Positions 8,093 through 17,761 of a stretch of 43,178 nucleotides of DNA are shown one piece after another; position 1 is the stretch's first letter, and every line of letters starts with the position of its first letter. Source of the stretch: Neisseriaceae bacterium (GTDB lineage: Bacteria > Pseudomonadota > Gammaproteobacteria > Burkholderiales > Chromobacteriaceae); contig JAIXTB010000140.1 in NCBI GenBank assembly GCA_027484385.1, positions 1 to 43,178 on the forward strand, read 5' to 3'. Both the position numbers and the translations under genes were made by a program. The notes under the pieces are model-generated. The model saw only the letters and a list, made by a program, of their open reading frames with translations, searched no databases and was not told the DNA's origin.

Positions 8093-8848
8093 ATGCGTAA
8101 CCGACTGCTCCCCCTGCTGTTGCCCATCGTACTGGGTGCGTGTGCCACCACCACTGATCTGGAACAGGCGCGTCTGGACTTGGAAACCAAGCTGGCCAGC
8201 TCCAGTCAGCAAGCCAGTGCACGTTTGTCCGACGTAGAAGCCAAGCTGGCCAACCAGCGCCTGCTGGACCTGGTGAACCAGGGCACGCTGCTGAAAGGCG
8301 AAATGGCCACGCTGCGTGGGCAGAACGAGGTACTGCAACACCAGGTAGCCGAAACGCAAAAGCGTCAGAACGACCTGTACAACGACATCGACTTGCGTTT
8401 GGGCAAGATGGAAAAGCAGCTGCGCGAAGCCAGCCAGCCACAGGCTGAGGCACCCGCCGCCGAGCCCGCTGCGGCCAACCCTGCCGAGACCGCACTGGCC
8501 CGTGCGCTGGAAGTGCTGCGCGCCCGCGACTTTGCCAAATCGCTGCCTCTGCTCAAAGCCGTGGCCGATGGCTACCCCGGCAGCGAGCAGAGCCTGGAGG
8601 CCACCTACTGGATGGGCGTAGCACACACCGCACTTAAGCAATACAGCGCCGCCATTGATATCCAGCGCCGTTTTGCCGAGCAATACCCCAAACACCCCAA
8701 AGCCGCAGAAACCCTGCGTCTGATGGCTGGCAACCAGCTACAGCTGGAGCAGAAAGACCAGGCCCGCCTGACCCTGCGTAAAATCATCAAGCAATACCCC
8801 GGCACCCCGGCGGCGCAGCGCGCCCAGCAACAGCTGGCCACGCTATAG
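8093..8848 (+). CDS. cpoB: CpoB/YbgF-type coiled-coil and TPR protein of the Tol operon
   Basis: 251 residues. It is the last gene of the tol-pal operon, as in most Proteobacteria. CpoB coordinates Tol function with peptidoglycan synthesis at the septum. N-terminally it has a lipoprotein-type signal ([17 protein letters not shown]) rather than the simple cleavable signal of E. coli CpoB. Then comes a coiled coil (about 20-105: [40 protein letters not shown]), an Ala/Pro linker, and TPR repeats ([70 protein letters not shown]). The start at 8093 has no clear ribosome site. Contains one uptake-like 10-mer. Confidence 0.88.
   Translation: MRNRLLPLLLPIVLGACATTTDLEQARLDLETKLASSSQQASARLSDVEAKLANQRLLDLVNQGTLLKGEMATLRGQNEVLQHQVAETQKRQNDLYNDIDLRLGKMEKQLREASQPQAEAPAAEPAAANPAETALARALEVLRARDFAKSLPLLKAVADGYPGSEQSLEATYWMGVAHTALKQYSAAIDIQRRFAEQYPKHPKAAETLRLMAGNQLQLEQKDQARLTLRKIIKQYPGTPAAQRAQQQLATL
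8470..8479 (+). repeat. Uptake-like 10-mer TGCGGCCAAC (copy 4)
   Basis: Exact copy in cpoB, in the linker, read as Ala-Ala-Asn. Confidence 0.85.
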
Positions 8849-8876
8849 TCTGGCCACAGCTCACCTGTCGCTATCG

Positions 8877-8912
8877 AAAGCCGGCTTTTCCATGGGGATG
8901 CCGGCTTTGTCT
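8877..8912 (+). terminator. Terminator of the tol-pal operon
   Basis: 9-bp stem AAAGCCGGC / GCCGGCTTT with a 14-base loop, followed by GTCTTG. The T-run is short, so strength is uncertain. Confidence 0.55.
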
Positions 8913-9012
8913 TGCCGGGAAGATGCTTCCGTGGAAGTTAAATCCCGGCGGCAAGCCCTTGCCAAATCAGGTAAAATTCCGTTTTTTCCCCTTCTTGACG
9001 GAATCAGCCTCC

Positions 9013-9501
9013 ATGATCGAAGTTGGCATCGTGATGGGTAGTAATAGCGACTGGGAAGTCATGCAAAACGCCGCGCGCGTTCTGAAAGACTTCGGCATCG
9101 CTTTCGAAACCCGCGTCGTCTCCGCCCACCGTACCCCCGACCTTCTGTTCCAGTACGCCGAAACCGCCGAAGCGCGTGGCCTGAAAGCCATCATCGCCGG
9201 TGCCGGTGGCGCCGCCCACCTGCCGGGCATGCTGGCCGCCAAGACCCACATCCCGGTACTGGGCGTGCCTGTACCGTCCAAATACCTGCGTGGTGAAGAC
9301 TCGCTGCTGTCCATCGTGCAAATGCCCAAAGGCATTCCCGTGGCCACTTTCGCCATTGGCGAAGCCGGTGCGGCCAACGCTGGCCTGTTTGCCATCGCCA
9401 TGCTGGCCAATGGCAACCCCGAGCTGGCGGCCAAGCTGAAGGCCTTCCGCAAGCAACAAGAAGACACCGTGCTGGCCATGAGCCTGCCGGAGGTACAGTA
9501 A
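9013..9501 (+). CDS. purE: N5-carboxyaminoimidazole ribonucleotide mutase PurE
   Basis: 162 residues from the ATG at 9013; the ORF track start at 8923 adds 30 unconserved residues. Class I PurE converts N5-CAIR to CAIR in purine synthesis. Visible motifs are [14 protein letters not shown] (phosphate-binding loop), [11 protein letters not shown] (catalytic His region), [14 protein letters not shown] and [19 protein letters not shown]. The stop overlaps the purK start (TAATG), so the two enzymes of the bicarbonate-dependent step are made together. Contains an uptake-like 10-mer. Confidence 0.96.
   Translation: MIEVGIVMGSNSDWEVMQNAARVLKDFGIAFETRVVSAHRTPDLLFQYAETAEARGLKAIIAGAGGAAHLPGMLAAKTHIPVLGVPVPSKYLRGEDSLLSIVQMPKGIPVATFAIGEAGAANAGLFAIAMLANGNPELAAKLKAFRKQQEDTVLAMSLPEVQ
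9369..9378 (+). repeat. Uptake-like 10-mer TGCGGCCAAC (copy 5)
   Basis: Exact copy in purE, read as Ala-Ala-Asn. Confidence 0.85.
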
Positions 9502-10631
9502 TGGCTGCCATTTTGCCGCCAGCCATGCTGGGCATCCTCGGCGGTGGCCAGCTGGGCCGCATGTTTGTTACCGCCGCCAAGCGCATGGGCTACCGCGTGA
9601 CCGTGCTGGACCCGGACGCCAACGCCCCGGCAGCCGAGTTTGCCGATGTACACCTGTGTGCCGCGTTTGACGATGCCGACGCCCTGGCCACGCTGGCGCG
9701 TACCTGTGCCGCCGTGACCACCGAGTTTGAAAACGTTAACGCCGACGCCATGCGCCTCTTGGCCAAGACCACCCGTGTATCGCCATCCGGCGACTGCGTG
9801 GCCATTGCCCAGGATCGCATTGCCGAAAAGAGCTGGGTAGGCAAAGCCGGCCTGCCTACCGCGCCGTATCTGGCGATTGAAAGCGTGGAAGACATCCAGG
9901 TCGAGCTGTCGCCCTACTTGCCCGGCATTCTCAAGACCGCCCGCCTGGGCTACGACGGCAAAGGCCAGATGCGCGTAAAAACCGCCGACGAAGCCCGCGC
10001 TGCCTACGCCAACCTGGGCGGCCAGGCCTGCGTGCTGGAAAAAATGCTGGACCTGAAGCTGGAAGTCTCGGCCATTGTTACCCGCACCAGTGCGGCGCAA
10101 GTGGCGGTGTTCCCGGTATCGGAAAACATCCACAAGAACGGCATTCTGGACGAATCCATCGTGCCGGCGCGCATCGCGCCCGAGTTGGCCGCACGGGCAC
10201 AGCAGTACGCCGTGCAGCTGGCCGAAGCGCTGGACTACGTGGGCGTACTGGCGGTGGAGTTCTTCGTGCTGGGCGACGATAGCCTGGTGGTCAACGAAAT
10301 GGCGCCGCGCCCGCATAACTCCGGCCACTACACCATCGACGCCTGCGTCACCGACCAGTACCAGCAGCAAGTGCGCGCCATGTGCGGCCTGCTGCCGGGC
10401 AAGACAGACCTGCTGTCGCCGGTGGTCATGGTGAACCTGCTGGGCGATGTGTGGGGCGAGGACGGTAGCGAGCCGAACTGGGCGGTGCTGATGGAAGCGC
10501 CCAACGCCCACCTGCACAGCTACGGCAAAAAACACGCCCGGCCAGGCCGCAAGATGGCGCACTACTGTGTGCTGGCGGCCAACGTAGACGACGCGCTGGA
10601 ACAGGCGCGCGCGCTGAAAGACACCTTGTAA
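9501..10631 (+). CDS. purK: N5-carboxyaminoimidazole ribonucleotide synthase PurK
   Basis: 376 residues. ATP-grasp enzyme that carboxylates aminoimidazole ribonucleotide with bicarbonate and ATP, giving N5-CAIR for PurE. Visible are the N-terminal loop MLGILGGGQLGRMFV, the ATP-grasp core with LKTARLGYDGKGQMRV, VLEKMLDLKLEVSAIVTR, and the metal-binding stretch FVLGDDSLVVNEMAPRPHNSGHYTIDAC. The start overlaps the purE stop by one base. A strong terminator follows, 10 bases after its stop, separating it from purC. Confidence 0.96.
   Translation: MAAILPPAMLGILGGGQLGRMFVTAAKRMGYRVTVLDPDANAPAAEFADVHLCAAFDDADALATLARTCAAVTTEFENVNADAMRLLAKTTRVSPSGDCVAIAQDRIAEKSWVGKAGLPTAPYLAIESVEDIQVELSPYLPGILKTARLGYDGKGQMRVKTADEARAAYANLGGQACVLEKMLDLKLEVSAIVTRTSAAQVAVFPVSENIHKNGILDESIVPARIAPELAARAQQYAVQLAEALDYVGVLAVEFFVLGDDSLVVNEMAPRPHNSGHYTIDACVTDQYQQQVRAMCGLLPGKTDLLSPVVMVNLLGDVWGEDGSEPNWAVLMEAPNAHLHSYGKKHARPGRKMAHYCVLAANVDDALEQARALKDTL
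10184..10193 (-). repeat. Uptake-like 10-mer GTTGGCCGCA (copy 6)
   Basis: Exact copy in purK, read as Leu-Ala-Ala (TTG-GCC-GCA). Confidence 0.85.
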
Positions 10632-10640
10632 TGAAAACAG

Positions 10641-10668
10641 GCGACGCCCACAAGGCGTCGCTTTTTGC
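10641..10668 (+). terminator. Rho-independent terminator between purK and purC
   Basis: Perfect 8-bp GC stem GCGACGCC / GGCGTCGC with a CACAA loop, then TTTTTGCTT. It ends just before the purC ribosome site, so purC either depends on read-through or has its own promoter. Confidence 0.75.
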
Positions 10669-10685
10669 TTTGTGAAGGAAGTTTC

Positions 10686-11552
10686 ATGACCCAACTGACC
10701 AGCCTGAAAAAAATCTACTCGGGTAAAGTACGCGACCTGTACGAGATCGACGATCAGCGCATGCTGATGGTGGCCAGCGATCGCCTGTCCGCTTTCGACG
10801 TGATCCTGGACGACCCTATCCCAGGCAAGGGCCAGATCCTCACTGCCATTTCCAATTTCTGGTTCGATACCCTGAAAGACGTGGTGCCCAACCACCTGAC
10901 CGGTGACCAGGTAGAAGACGTGGTCGCTGCTGCCGAGCTGCCGCTGGTCGCCGGCCGAGCCGTGGTGGCCAAACGCCTGAAGCCGGTGATGATCGAGGCC
11001 GTGGTACGCGGCTACCTGGCCGGCTCCGGCTGGAAGGAATACCAGAAGTCCGGCACGGTATGCGGCATTGCTCTGCCGGCCGGCCTGCAGGAATCCAGCA
11101 AGCTGCCCGAGCCTATCTTTACCCCGTCTACCAAGGCGGCAGTAGGCGACCACGACGAAAACATTACCTTTGCCCAGTGCGAAGCCATCGTGGGTGCCGA
11201 GCTGGCGGCCAAGGTGCGTGACACCGCCATCCTGCTGTACCAGACCGCTGCCGCTTTTGCTGCCACGCGTGGCATTATCATCTGCGACACCAAGTTCGAG
11301 TTTGGCCTGGATGCCGACGGCACCCTGGTGCTGATGGACGAAGCGCTGACGCCGGACTCCAGCCGTTTCTGGCCGGCCGACAGCTACGCTGAAGGCACCA
11401 CGCCGCCGTCGTTCGACAAGCAGTTCGTACGCGACTGGCTGGAGGCTTCCGGCTGGAACAAAGCACCGCCAGCCCCGGCCGTACCGCTGGACGTACGCGA
11501 AAAAACCGCGGCCAAATACCGCGAGGCGCTAGAGCGCCTGACCGCACAGTAA
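10686..11552 (+). CDS. purC: SAICAR synthetase PurC
   Basis: 288 residues from the ATG at 10686, preceded by GAAGGAAG. It condenses CAIR with aspartate and ATP to SAICAR, the step after PurE. Motifs: [93 protein letters not shown] and [13 protein letters not shown]. The length fits the longer (about 290 residue) PurC type rather than the 237-residue E. coli form. It lies 54 bases after purK with a terminator between. A terminator also follows it. Confidence 0.96.
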   Translation: MTQLTSLKKIYSGKVRDLYEIDDQRMLMVASDRLSAFDVILDDPIPGKGQILTAISNFWFDTLKDVVPNHLTGDQVEDVVAAAELPLVAGRAVVAKRLKPVMIEAVVRGYLAGSGWKEYQKSGTVCGIALPAGLQESSKLPEPIFTPSTKAAVGDHDENITFAQCEAIVGAELAAKVRDTAILLYQTAAAFAATRGIIICDTKFEFGLDADGTLVLMDEALTPDSSRFWPADSYAEGTTPPSFDKQFVRDWLEASGWNKAPPAPAVPLDVREKTAAKYREALERLTAQ

Positions 11553-11580
11553 GCCCTGGCCCACGCCAGACGCTTGCCCG

Positions 11581-11602
11581 GCCCGCCTTGCGCGGGCTTT
11601 TT
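11581..11602 (+). terminator. Rho-independent terminator after purC
   Basis: GCCCGC / GCGGGC stem with a five-base loop, followed by TTTTTC. Confidence 0.7.
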
Positions 11603-11668
11603 CATGCCTGGTTGCCGCACTGGTGGCATACTTGCGTTTTTATCGAATTTGCCAAGGGAGTAGCTCAT

Positions 11669-12250
11669 ATGGCCCGTAGCCAGCCCGCGCTCAGCACCGC
11701 CCGTTTACAGCTTTTGCCGCCAGAAGCGGCCTGGGCCCGCGCCGTTCGCGACTACCAGCTGCGTAACCGCGAGCACCTGGCCCCGTGGGACCCGACCCAC
11801 GGCGATATGTACTTCACCGAGCTGTTCTGGGGCATGCGCCTGCGCGAACGCATCGAGGATTTCAAGCTGGGCCGCGGTGCCATGTTTCTGGTGATGCACG
11901 ACAAGCAGCCAGGGCAAGTGATCGGCACTATCGCCCTGAGCAATATTGTGCGCGGCGTGTTTCAGGCCTGCCACCTGGGCTACAACATCGACCATGCCTA
12001 TCAGGGGCAGGGCATGATGAGCGAGGCCGTCGAGGCGGTGGTGCAGTTTGCCTTCCGCGACCTGGGCCTGCACCGCGTACAGGCCAACTATCAGCCGGAA
12101 AACCAGCGCAGCGCGCGCCTGCTCGCCAAGCTGGGCTTTACCATTGAAGGCGAGGCCAAGGATTATCTGTTCCTGAACGGTGCCTGGCGCGACCATGTGC
12201 TGACCTCGCGCCGCAACCCGGATTTTGACAGCACGCCGCTGCGCGCCTGA
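11669..12250 (+). CDS. rimJ: RimJ-type ribosomal-protein alanine N-acetyltransferase
   Basis: 193 residues from the ATG at 11669, with AAGGGAG eight bases upstream. GNAT-fold acetyltransferase. The pattern closely follows E. coli RimJ as I remember it: NREHLAPWDP, GTIALSNIVRGVFQACHLGYNID, YQGQGMMSEAV (acetyl-CoA loop), VQANYQPENQRSARLLAKLGF and EGEAKDYLFLNGAWRDHVLTS. RimJ acetylates the N-terminus of ribosomal protein S5 in E. coli; another protein N-terminus could be the target here. It appears to be a single-gene unit between two hairpin/intergenic regions. Confidence 0.83.
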   Translation: MARSQPALSTARLQLLPPEAAWARAVRDYQLRNREHLAPWDPTHGDMYFTELFWGMRLRERIEDFKLGRGAMFLVMHDKQPGQVIGTIALSNIVRGVFQACHLGYNIDHAYQGQGMMSEAVEAVVQFAFRDLGLHRVQANYQPENQRSARLLAKLGFTIEGEAKDYLFLNGAWRDHVLTSRRNPDFDSTPLRA

Positions 12251-12278
12251 GCGCGCGTACGGGCCGCCGTCCCGCAGG

Positions 12279-12288
12279 GTTGGCCGCA
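12279..12288 (-). repeat. Uptake-like 10-mer GTTGGCCGCA (copy 7)
   Basis: Exact copy in the gap between rimJ and sbtA, outside any coding frame. Confidence 0.85.
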
Positions 12289-12316
12289 TGGCGGAAAAGG
12301 CCTATTCCTCATAGGG

Positions 12317-12344
12317 TTGGCGGATTTTTTGCATGCGTTATGAT
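12317..12344 (+). promoter_or_regulatory. Candidate sigma-70 promoter for the sbtA-sbtB pair
   Basis: TTGGCG (-35) and TATGAT (-10) separated by 16 bases, about 30 bases before the sbtA start. Identified by eye only. Confidence 0.5.
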
Positions 12345-12373
12345 GTGGCCTCTTCATCATGCAAGGTGTTCCG

Positions 12374-13306
12374 ATGACCCTAGACCCTGTCGTGCTGTTT
12401 TTCGTGCTGGGCTTGCTGGCTGCGCTGGCCAAGTCCGATCTTAAACTCCCCCCCGCGCTCTACGAGACCCTGTCGGTGTTTCTGCTGATTGCTATCGGTT
12501 TGAAGGGGGGCGTGGCCTTGTCCAAGCTTTCTGGCAGCGCGGTACTGTGGCAGGTGGTAGCGGTGATCCTGCTGGGCGCGGCGCTCACGCTGCTGGCTTT
12601 TGCCGTGTTGCGCTGGCGTCTGGGCCGGGCGGATGCGGCGGCCACGGCGGCGCATTATGGCTCGGTGAGTGTGGTGACCTTTGCCGTAGCCAGTGCTTAC
12701 CTGTCACGTCAGGGCGTGGAGGCCGAGCCGCAGCTCACCGTGTTTCTGGCGGTTATGGAAATGCCGGCGCTGGTGGTTGGCGTGCTGCTGGCCCGCATGG
12801 GTGGCGACAAGCGCGTGAACTGGGGCCGCCTGGCGCACGAGGTGTTTCTGGGCAAGAGCATGGTGCTGCTGATGGGGGGCTTGCTGATAGGCTGGATCGC
12901 CGGCGCGGAGGGCATCAAAAGCCTGTCTCCGTTGTATATCGATATGTTCAAGCCGGTGTTGTCGCTGTTTTTGCTGGAAATGGGTTTACTCACCGCGGGC
13001 AAGCTGGCCGGCCTGCGTGCCCAGGGGCTGTTTGTCGTGGCCTTTTCCACGCTGATGCCGCTGCTGTTTGCCTGCCTTGGCCTGGCGGCAGCGGTGGGCA
13101 TGGGCTTGTCGGTAGGCGGTGCCATGCTGCTGGCCACCCTGTGTGCCTCGTCATCCTATATTGCCGCCCCCGCTGCCATGCGTATTGCCGTGCCGGAAGC
13201 CAACCCGGCCATATCGCTGGCAGCCAGCCTGGGGGTCACCTTCCCGTTTAACCTGTTGCTCGGTATACCGCTGTACCTGTGGTTGGCACAGCAGGTTTAC
13301 GCCTGA
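12374..13306 (+). CDS. sbtA: SbtA-family sodium-dependent bicarbonate transporter
   Basis: 310 residues from the ATG at 12374 (AAGG seven bases upstream); the ATG at 12359 is possible. A hydrophobic protein with about ten membrane helices in two similar halves. The N-terminus (VLFFVLGLLAALAKSDLKLPPALYETLSVFLLIAIGLKGGVAL) and GSVSVVTFAVASAYL and CASSSYIAAPAAMRIAVPEANPAISLAASLGVTFPFNL are characteristic of the SbtA family (Pfam PF05982). Cyanobacterial members import HCO3- with Na+; the substrate in heterotrophs is less certain. It is followed after 11 bases by a small PII-like protein, the known regulator of SbtA, which supports the assignment. Shorter than the roughly 370-residue cyanobacterial form. 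Confidence 0.86.
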   Translation: MTLDPVVLFFVLGLLAALAKSDLKLPPALYETLSVFLLIAIGLKGGVALSKLSGSAVLWQVVAVILLGAALTLLAFAVLRWRLGRADAAATAAHYGSVSVVTFAVASAYLSRQGVEAEPQLTVFLAVMEMPALVVGVLLARMGGDKRVNWGRLAHEVFLGKSMVLLMGGLLIGWIAGAEGIKSLSPLYIDMFKPVLSLFLLEMGLLTAGKLAGLRAQGLFVVAFSTLMPLLFACLGLAAAVGMGLSVGGAMLLATLCASSSYIAAPAAMRIAVPEANPAISLAASLGVTFPFNLLLGIPLYLWLAQQVYA

Positions 13307-13317
13307 AAGGAAGCTCG

Positions 13318-13620
13318 ATGCCATTTCATACTAAGAAGCTGCTGACGATTGTTACCGAGTCTGTGCTGGAGGCACGGCTGGTCAAAGATATCCAGCGCCT
13401 GGGCGCACATGGCTACACCGTGGTGGATGCACGCGGTGGCGGCGCGCATGGCGTGCAGGGCGGGGCGTGGAGTTTCGACCGCAATATCCGCATCGATGTG
13501 GTATGCGATGCGCAGGTGGCCGAGGCGATTGCACGCCGTTGTGAACAAAGCTATCTGCCGGATTACGGTTTGATCCTGTATGTTTCGGATGTAGGGGTGC
13601 TACGCGCAGACAAATTCTAG
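13318..13620 (+). CDS. SbtB-like PII signalling protein
   Basis: 100 residues from the ATG at 13318, preceded by AAAGGAAG. It resembles the PII-like superfamily, with a ferredoxin-like fold and a flexible T-loop: KKLLTIVTESVLEARLVKDIQRLGAHGYTVVDARGGGAHG is beta1-alpha1-beta2 with a glycine-rich T-loop base, and DYGLILYVSDVGVLRADKF closes the fold. In cyanobacteria SbtB binds adenine nucleotides and gates SbtA. This protein lacks the C-terminal cysteine-containing extension of cyanobacterial SbtB, so redox control by that loop is not expected. Its place directly behind sbtA is the strongest argument for function. Confidence 0.8.
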   Translation: MPFHTKKLLTIVTESVLEARLVKDIQRLGAHGYTVVDARGGGAHGVQGGAWSFDRNIRIDVVCDAQVAEAIARRCEQSYLPDYGLILYVSDVGVLRADKF

Positions 13621-13650
13621 TGCGAGCCTGCCAGACATCAGGGGGAAAAC

Positions 13651-14565
13651 ATGACGCAAACCTTTCGTTTGACCGCCAGTGATGGTGCCGATATTCATGG
13701 TTGCTATTGGCTACCCGCTGGTGAACCACGCGCGGTGGTGGTGATTAGCCATGGCATGAGCGAGTACGGCGGGCGCTATCAGGTGCTGGCACAAAAGCTG
13801 TCGCTGGCCGGCTACGCGGTGTATGCCCACGACCACCGCGGCCATGGTGAGCATGCGCCGGTTCCCGGCTGGTTTGCGGAGCAAGGTGGCTGGCAGAAGG
13901 TGGTAGATGATCTGCGCGAGGTGGTGGACTACGCCCGGCAGCAGCACGAGCGCCCGGTCGTGTTGTATGGCCACAGTATGGGCAGCTTTATTGCACGGGC
14001 GTTCATGCTGCGTTACGGCCAACGTTTGTCCGGGCTCGTACTGTCTGCCACGGGCTACCGCCAGCGCTACCTGTCGCGTGTGATGCGTGGTGTCGCCAGG
14101 CTGGCGGCCCGGTTGGGCGGGGCAAATAAGCCCAGTACCTTCATGACGGCGCTGGTGTTCGGCAGCTTCAATCTGGGGTTTTTACCCGCCCGTACCCGGC
14201 TGGATTGGCTAAGCCGCGACCCGGCGCAGGTGGATGCCTATATTGCCGACCCCTTATGTGGCCAACATCCCACCCCGCAGCTGTGGATCGATCTGTTTGG
14301 CGGCATTATCGAGCTGGAGCTGGGTGAGGCCGATGGCCGCGCGCTGCCCAAGGCCTGTCCGGTGTGGCTACAGGCCGGCAGCCGCGACTCGGTAAGCCTG
14401 GGCAAGTTTGGTCTGGGCCAGCTGGCCAGCCGCTACCGTGCAGCGGGCATGCGGGATGTGAGCGTTACCGTCTACCCGGGCGGGCGGCACGAAATGCACA
14501 ATGAAACCAACCGTGCCCAGCTGGAGGCAGATTTGCTGGCCTGGCTGAACCGCATTACCGCCTGA
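13651..14565 (+). CDS. Alpha/beta hydrolase, monoacylglycerol-lipase/lysophospholipase-like
   Basis: 304 residues, ATG at 13651 after GGGGGAA. Serine hydrolase of the S33/Hydrolase_4 type: VVVISHGMSEYGGRY carries the oxyanion HG motif, YAHDHRGHGEH is typical of monoacylglycerol lipases, VLYGHSMGSFIA holds the nucleophile Ser, an Asp is in LQAGSRDSVS, and the His is in YPGGRHEMHNE. No signal peptide, so it is probably cytoplasmic and acts on lysolipids or monoglycerides; the substrate cannot be fixed from sequence. It follows the PII-like gene by 30 bases and may share its transcript. A bidirectional terminator follows. Confidence 0.85.
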   Translation: MTQTFRLTASDGADIHGCYWLPAGEPRAVVVISHGMSEYGGRYQVLAQKLSLAGYAVYAHDHRGHGEHAPVPGWFAEQGGWQKVVDDLREVVDYARQQHERPVVLYGHSMGSFIARAFMLRYGQRLSGLVLSATGYRQRYLSRVMRGVARLAARLGGANKPSTFMTALVFGSFNLGFLPARTRLDWLSRDPAQVDAYIADPLCGQHPTPQLWIDLFGGIIELELGEADGRALPKACPVWLQAGSRDSVSLGKFGLGQLASRYRAAGMRDVSVTVYPGGRHEMHNETNRAQLEADLLAWLNRITA

Positions 14566-14579
14566 GCCGTGTTAGTCGT

Positions 14580-14616
14580 AAAAAAAGCACCGTCGTGTCA
14601 GACGGTGCTTTTTTTG
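14580..14616. terminator. Bidirectional terminator between convergent genes
   Basis: AAAAAAAGCACCGTC-GTGTCA-GACGGTGCTTTTTTT: a strong GC stem with an A-run on one side and a T-run on the other, so it can stop transcripts from both the hydrolase and the carbonic anhydrase gene. Confidence 0.88.
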
Positions 14617-14632
14617 TGCCGTGGTGGCCCGT

Positions 14633-15190
14633 TCAGCCTTTGGCCACGATTTGCTGCACGCTGCCATCCAGCGCCATCAGGTAGGTTTCTACCGCCAGCT
14701 GCGGGTATTTGGCCAGAATCTGCTTGCGTAGCGTCATCAGGGTTTCGGCATGGGTCTGCGTTTCTTTCTCCGGCATTTTGCCAAAGTCCTCGCCCAGTAC
14801 CACTTTGTAGGCGCCGCAGTCGCGGTGGTCCAGAATCATCACCTTGTGGATATGGTGCAGGCTGATCGCTACATCCAGGTGCTCCCAGAATGCCTGGTTC
14901 CAGGCGGGGAACTTGCTGGTGATCGCCCCCAGTGCCGCCCCGGCCAGTACGATATGGTCGTACTTGTTCTTCATGCCTTGCCCGGCCATGAAGGCTTCGG
15001 TTTCATCGACCAGCCGGTAGTCCATGCATGACAGCAGCAGCGCATCGGTGCCACCGGCAGCGTAGGCCGCTTGCGGCAGGAAGCTGCCCAGCAGGGCTGC
15101 GCCGCCGCCCAGGGCGGCAAGCTGTACAAACTGGCGACGGCCAGGGTTGGCCGCAGCATCCTGCTGTGCGTGGTTGGGGCACTGGCACAT
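14633..15190 (-). CDS. Probable Tat-exported beta-carbonic anhydrase
   Basis: 185 residues, ATG at 15190 with GGGAG eight bases upstream. The N-terminus has a twin-arginine-type signal: GRRQFVQ at 17-23, a hydrophobic stretch (LAALGGGAALLGSFL) and a possible cleavage site after AAYA. The mature part has the beta-carbonic anhydrase zinc motifs: SCMDYR (Cys55, Asp57, Arg59) and DHRDCGAY (His122, Cys125). It would interconvert CO2 and bicarbonate outside the cytoplasm. The domain is short and divergent, so catalysis is probable, not certain. An unusual CQCPNH cluster precedes the twin arginine. Convergent with the sbtA-sbtB-hydrolase genes and sharing their terminator. Confidence 0.8.
   Translation of the reverse strand: MCQCPNHAQQDAAANPGRRQFVQLAALGGGAALLGSFLPQAAYAAGGTDALLLSCMDYRLVDETEAFMAGQGMKNKYDHIVLAGAALGAITSKFPAWNQAFWEHLDVAISLHHIHKVMILDHRDCGAYKVVLGEDFGKMPEKETQTHAETLMTLRKQILAKYPQLAVETYLMALDGSVQQIVAKG
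15146..15155 (-). repeat. Uptake-like 10-mer GTTGGCCGCA (copy 8)
   Basis: Exact copy in the carbonic anhydrase gene; on its coding strand read as Ala-Ala-Asn. Confidence 0.85.
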
Positions 15191-15282
15191 GATTTTCTCC
15201 CTGAATTTATCAATAACCTGGCTACATTCTAGGTGATTTACGGTGCCATGTCGTATGTCTACGGTATGCCAGCCGTGCAGAA

Positions 15283-17419
<2,137 letters not shown>

Positions 17420-17761
17420 TTTACTGAACAAACGTTCGACAGCCCGTCGGACGCGGGTTCGGAAAAAAACATTTTATGAAGTGATAAAGACTGCCAGCGT
17501 GCCTGGTGGTCTTTTTTTATTTCATTGTTATATTCTTTTGGCATTTAAAAATGTCGAGTTGCGGCATTTTTGCCATAAAAGAAGCAATTACCGATAGAAT
17601 TTAGCCAAATCAAAAATTCATATTTATTGAAATGCTAGATTGCCAAGGCGTGTTGACGGTACATTGATAAGCATCAGCCGCTTGACTTTAAAGTCTCGCC
17701 TGAGGTGTTTACTGTCTGCGCGACGAGTGAATCGCCAAAATAACGATAAAGGAATGCCAGG
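17420..17761. other. 342-base AT-rich intergenic region
   Basis: No supported gene. It holds the fadH terminator (17486-17519), then a stretch at about 17520-17640 that is by eye around 30 % GC in an otherwise GC-rich window. The remainder has a 12-base perfect palindrome GACTTTAAAGTC (17684-17695) about 65 bases before the binding-protein gene, and TTGACG at 17653 without a convincing -10. Likely the control region of the following operon. Confidence 0.6.
17486..17519 (+). terminator. Rho-independent terminator after fadH
   Basis: AAAGACTGCCAG-CGTGC-CTGGTGGTCTTT, a 12-bp stem with two G-T pairs, followed by a run of T. Confidence 0.82.

Noticed and set aside
8967-11153. 728-residue minus-strand ORF across purE, purK and purC
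   Set aside because: It lies antisense to three clearly conserved genes and its translation is low-complexity His/Gln/Gly/Val, the usual shadow of GC-rich codon bias.
15191-15240. Minus-strand promoter for the carbonic anhydrase gene (TAGAAT)
   Set aside because: The -10 is plausible but I could not find a -35 at suitable distance.
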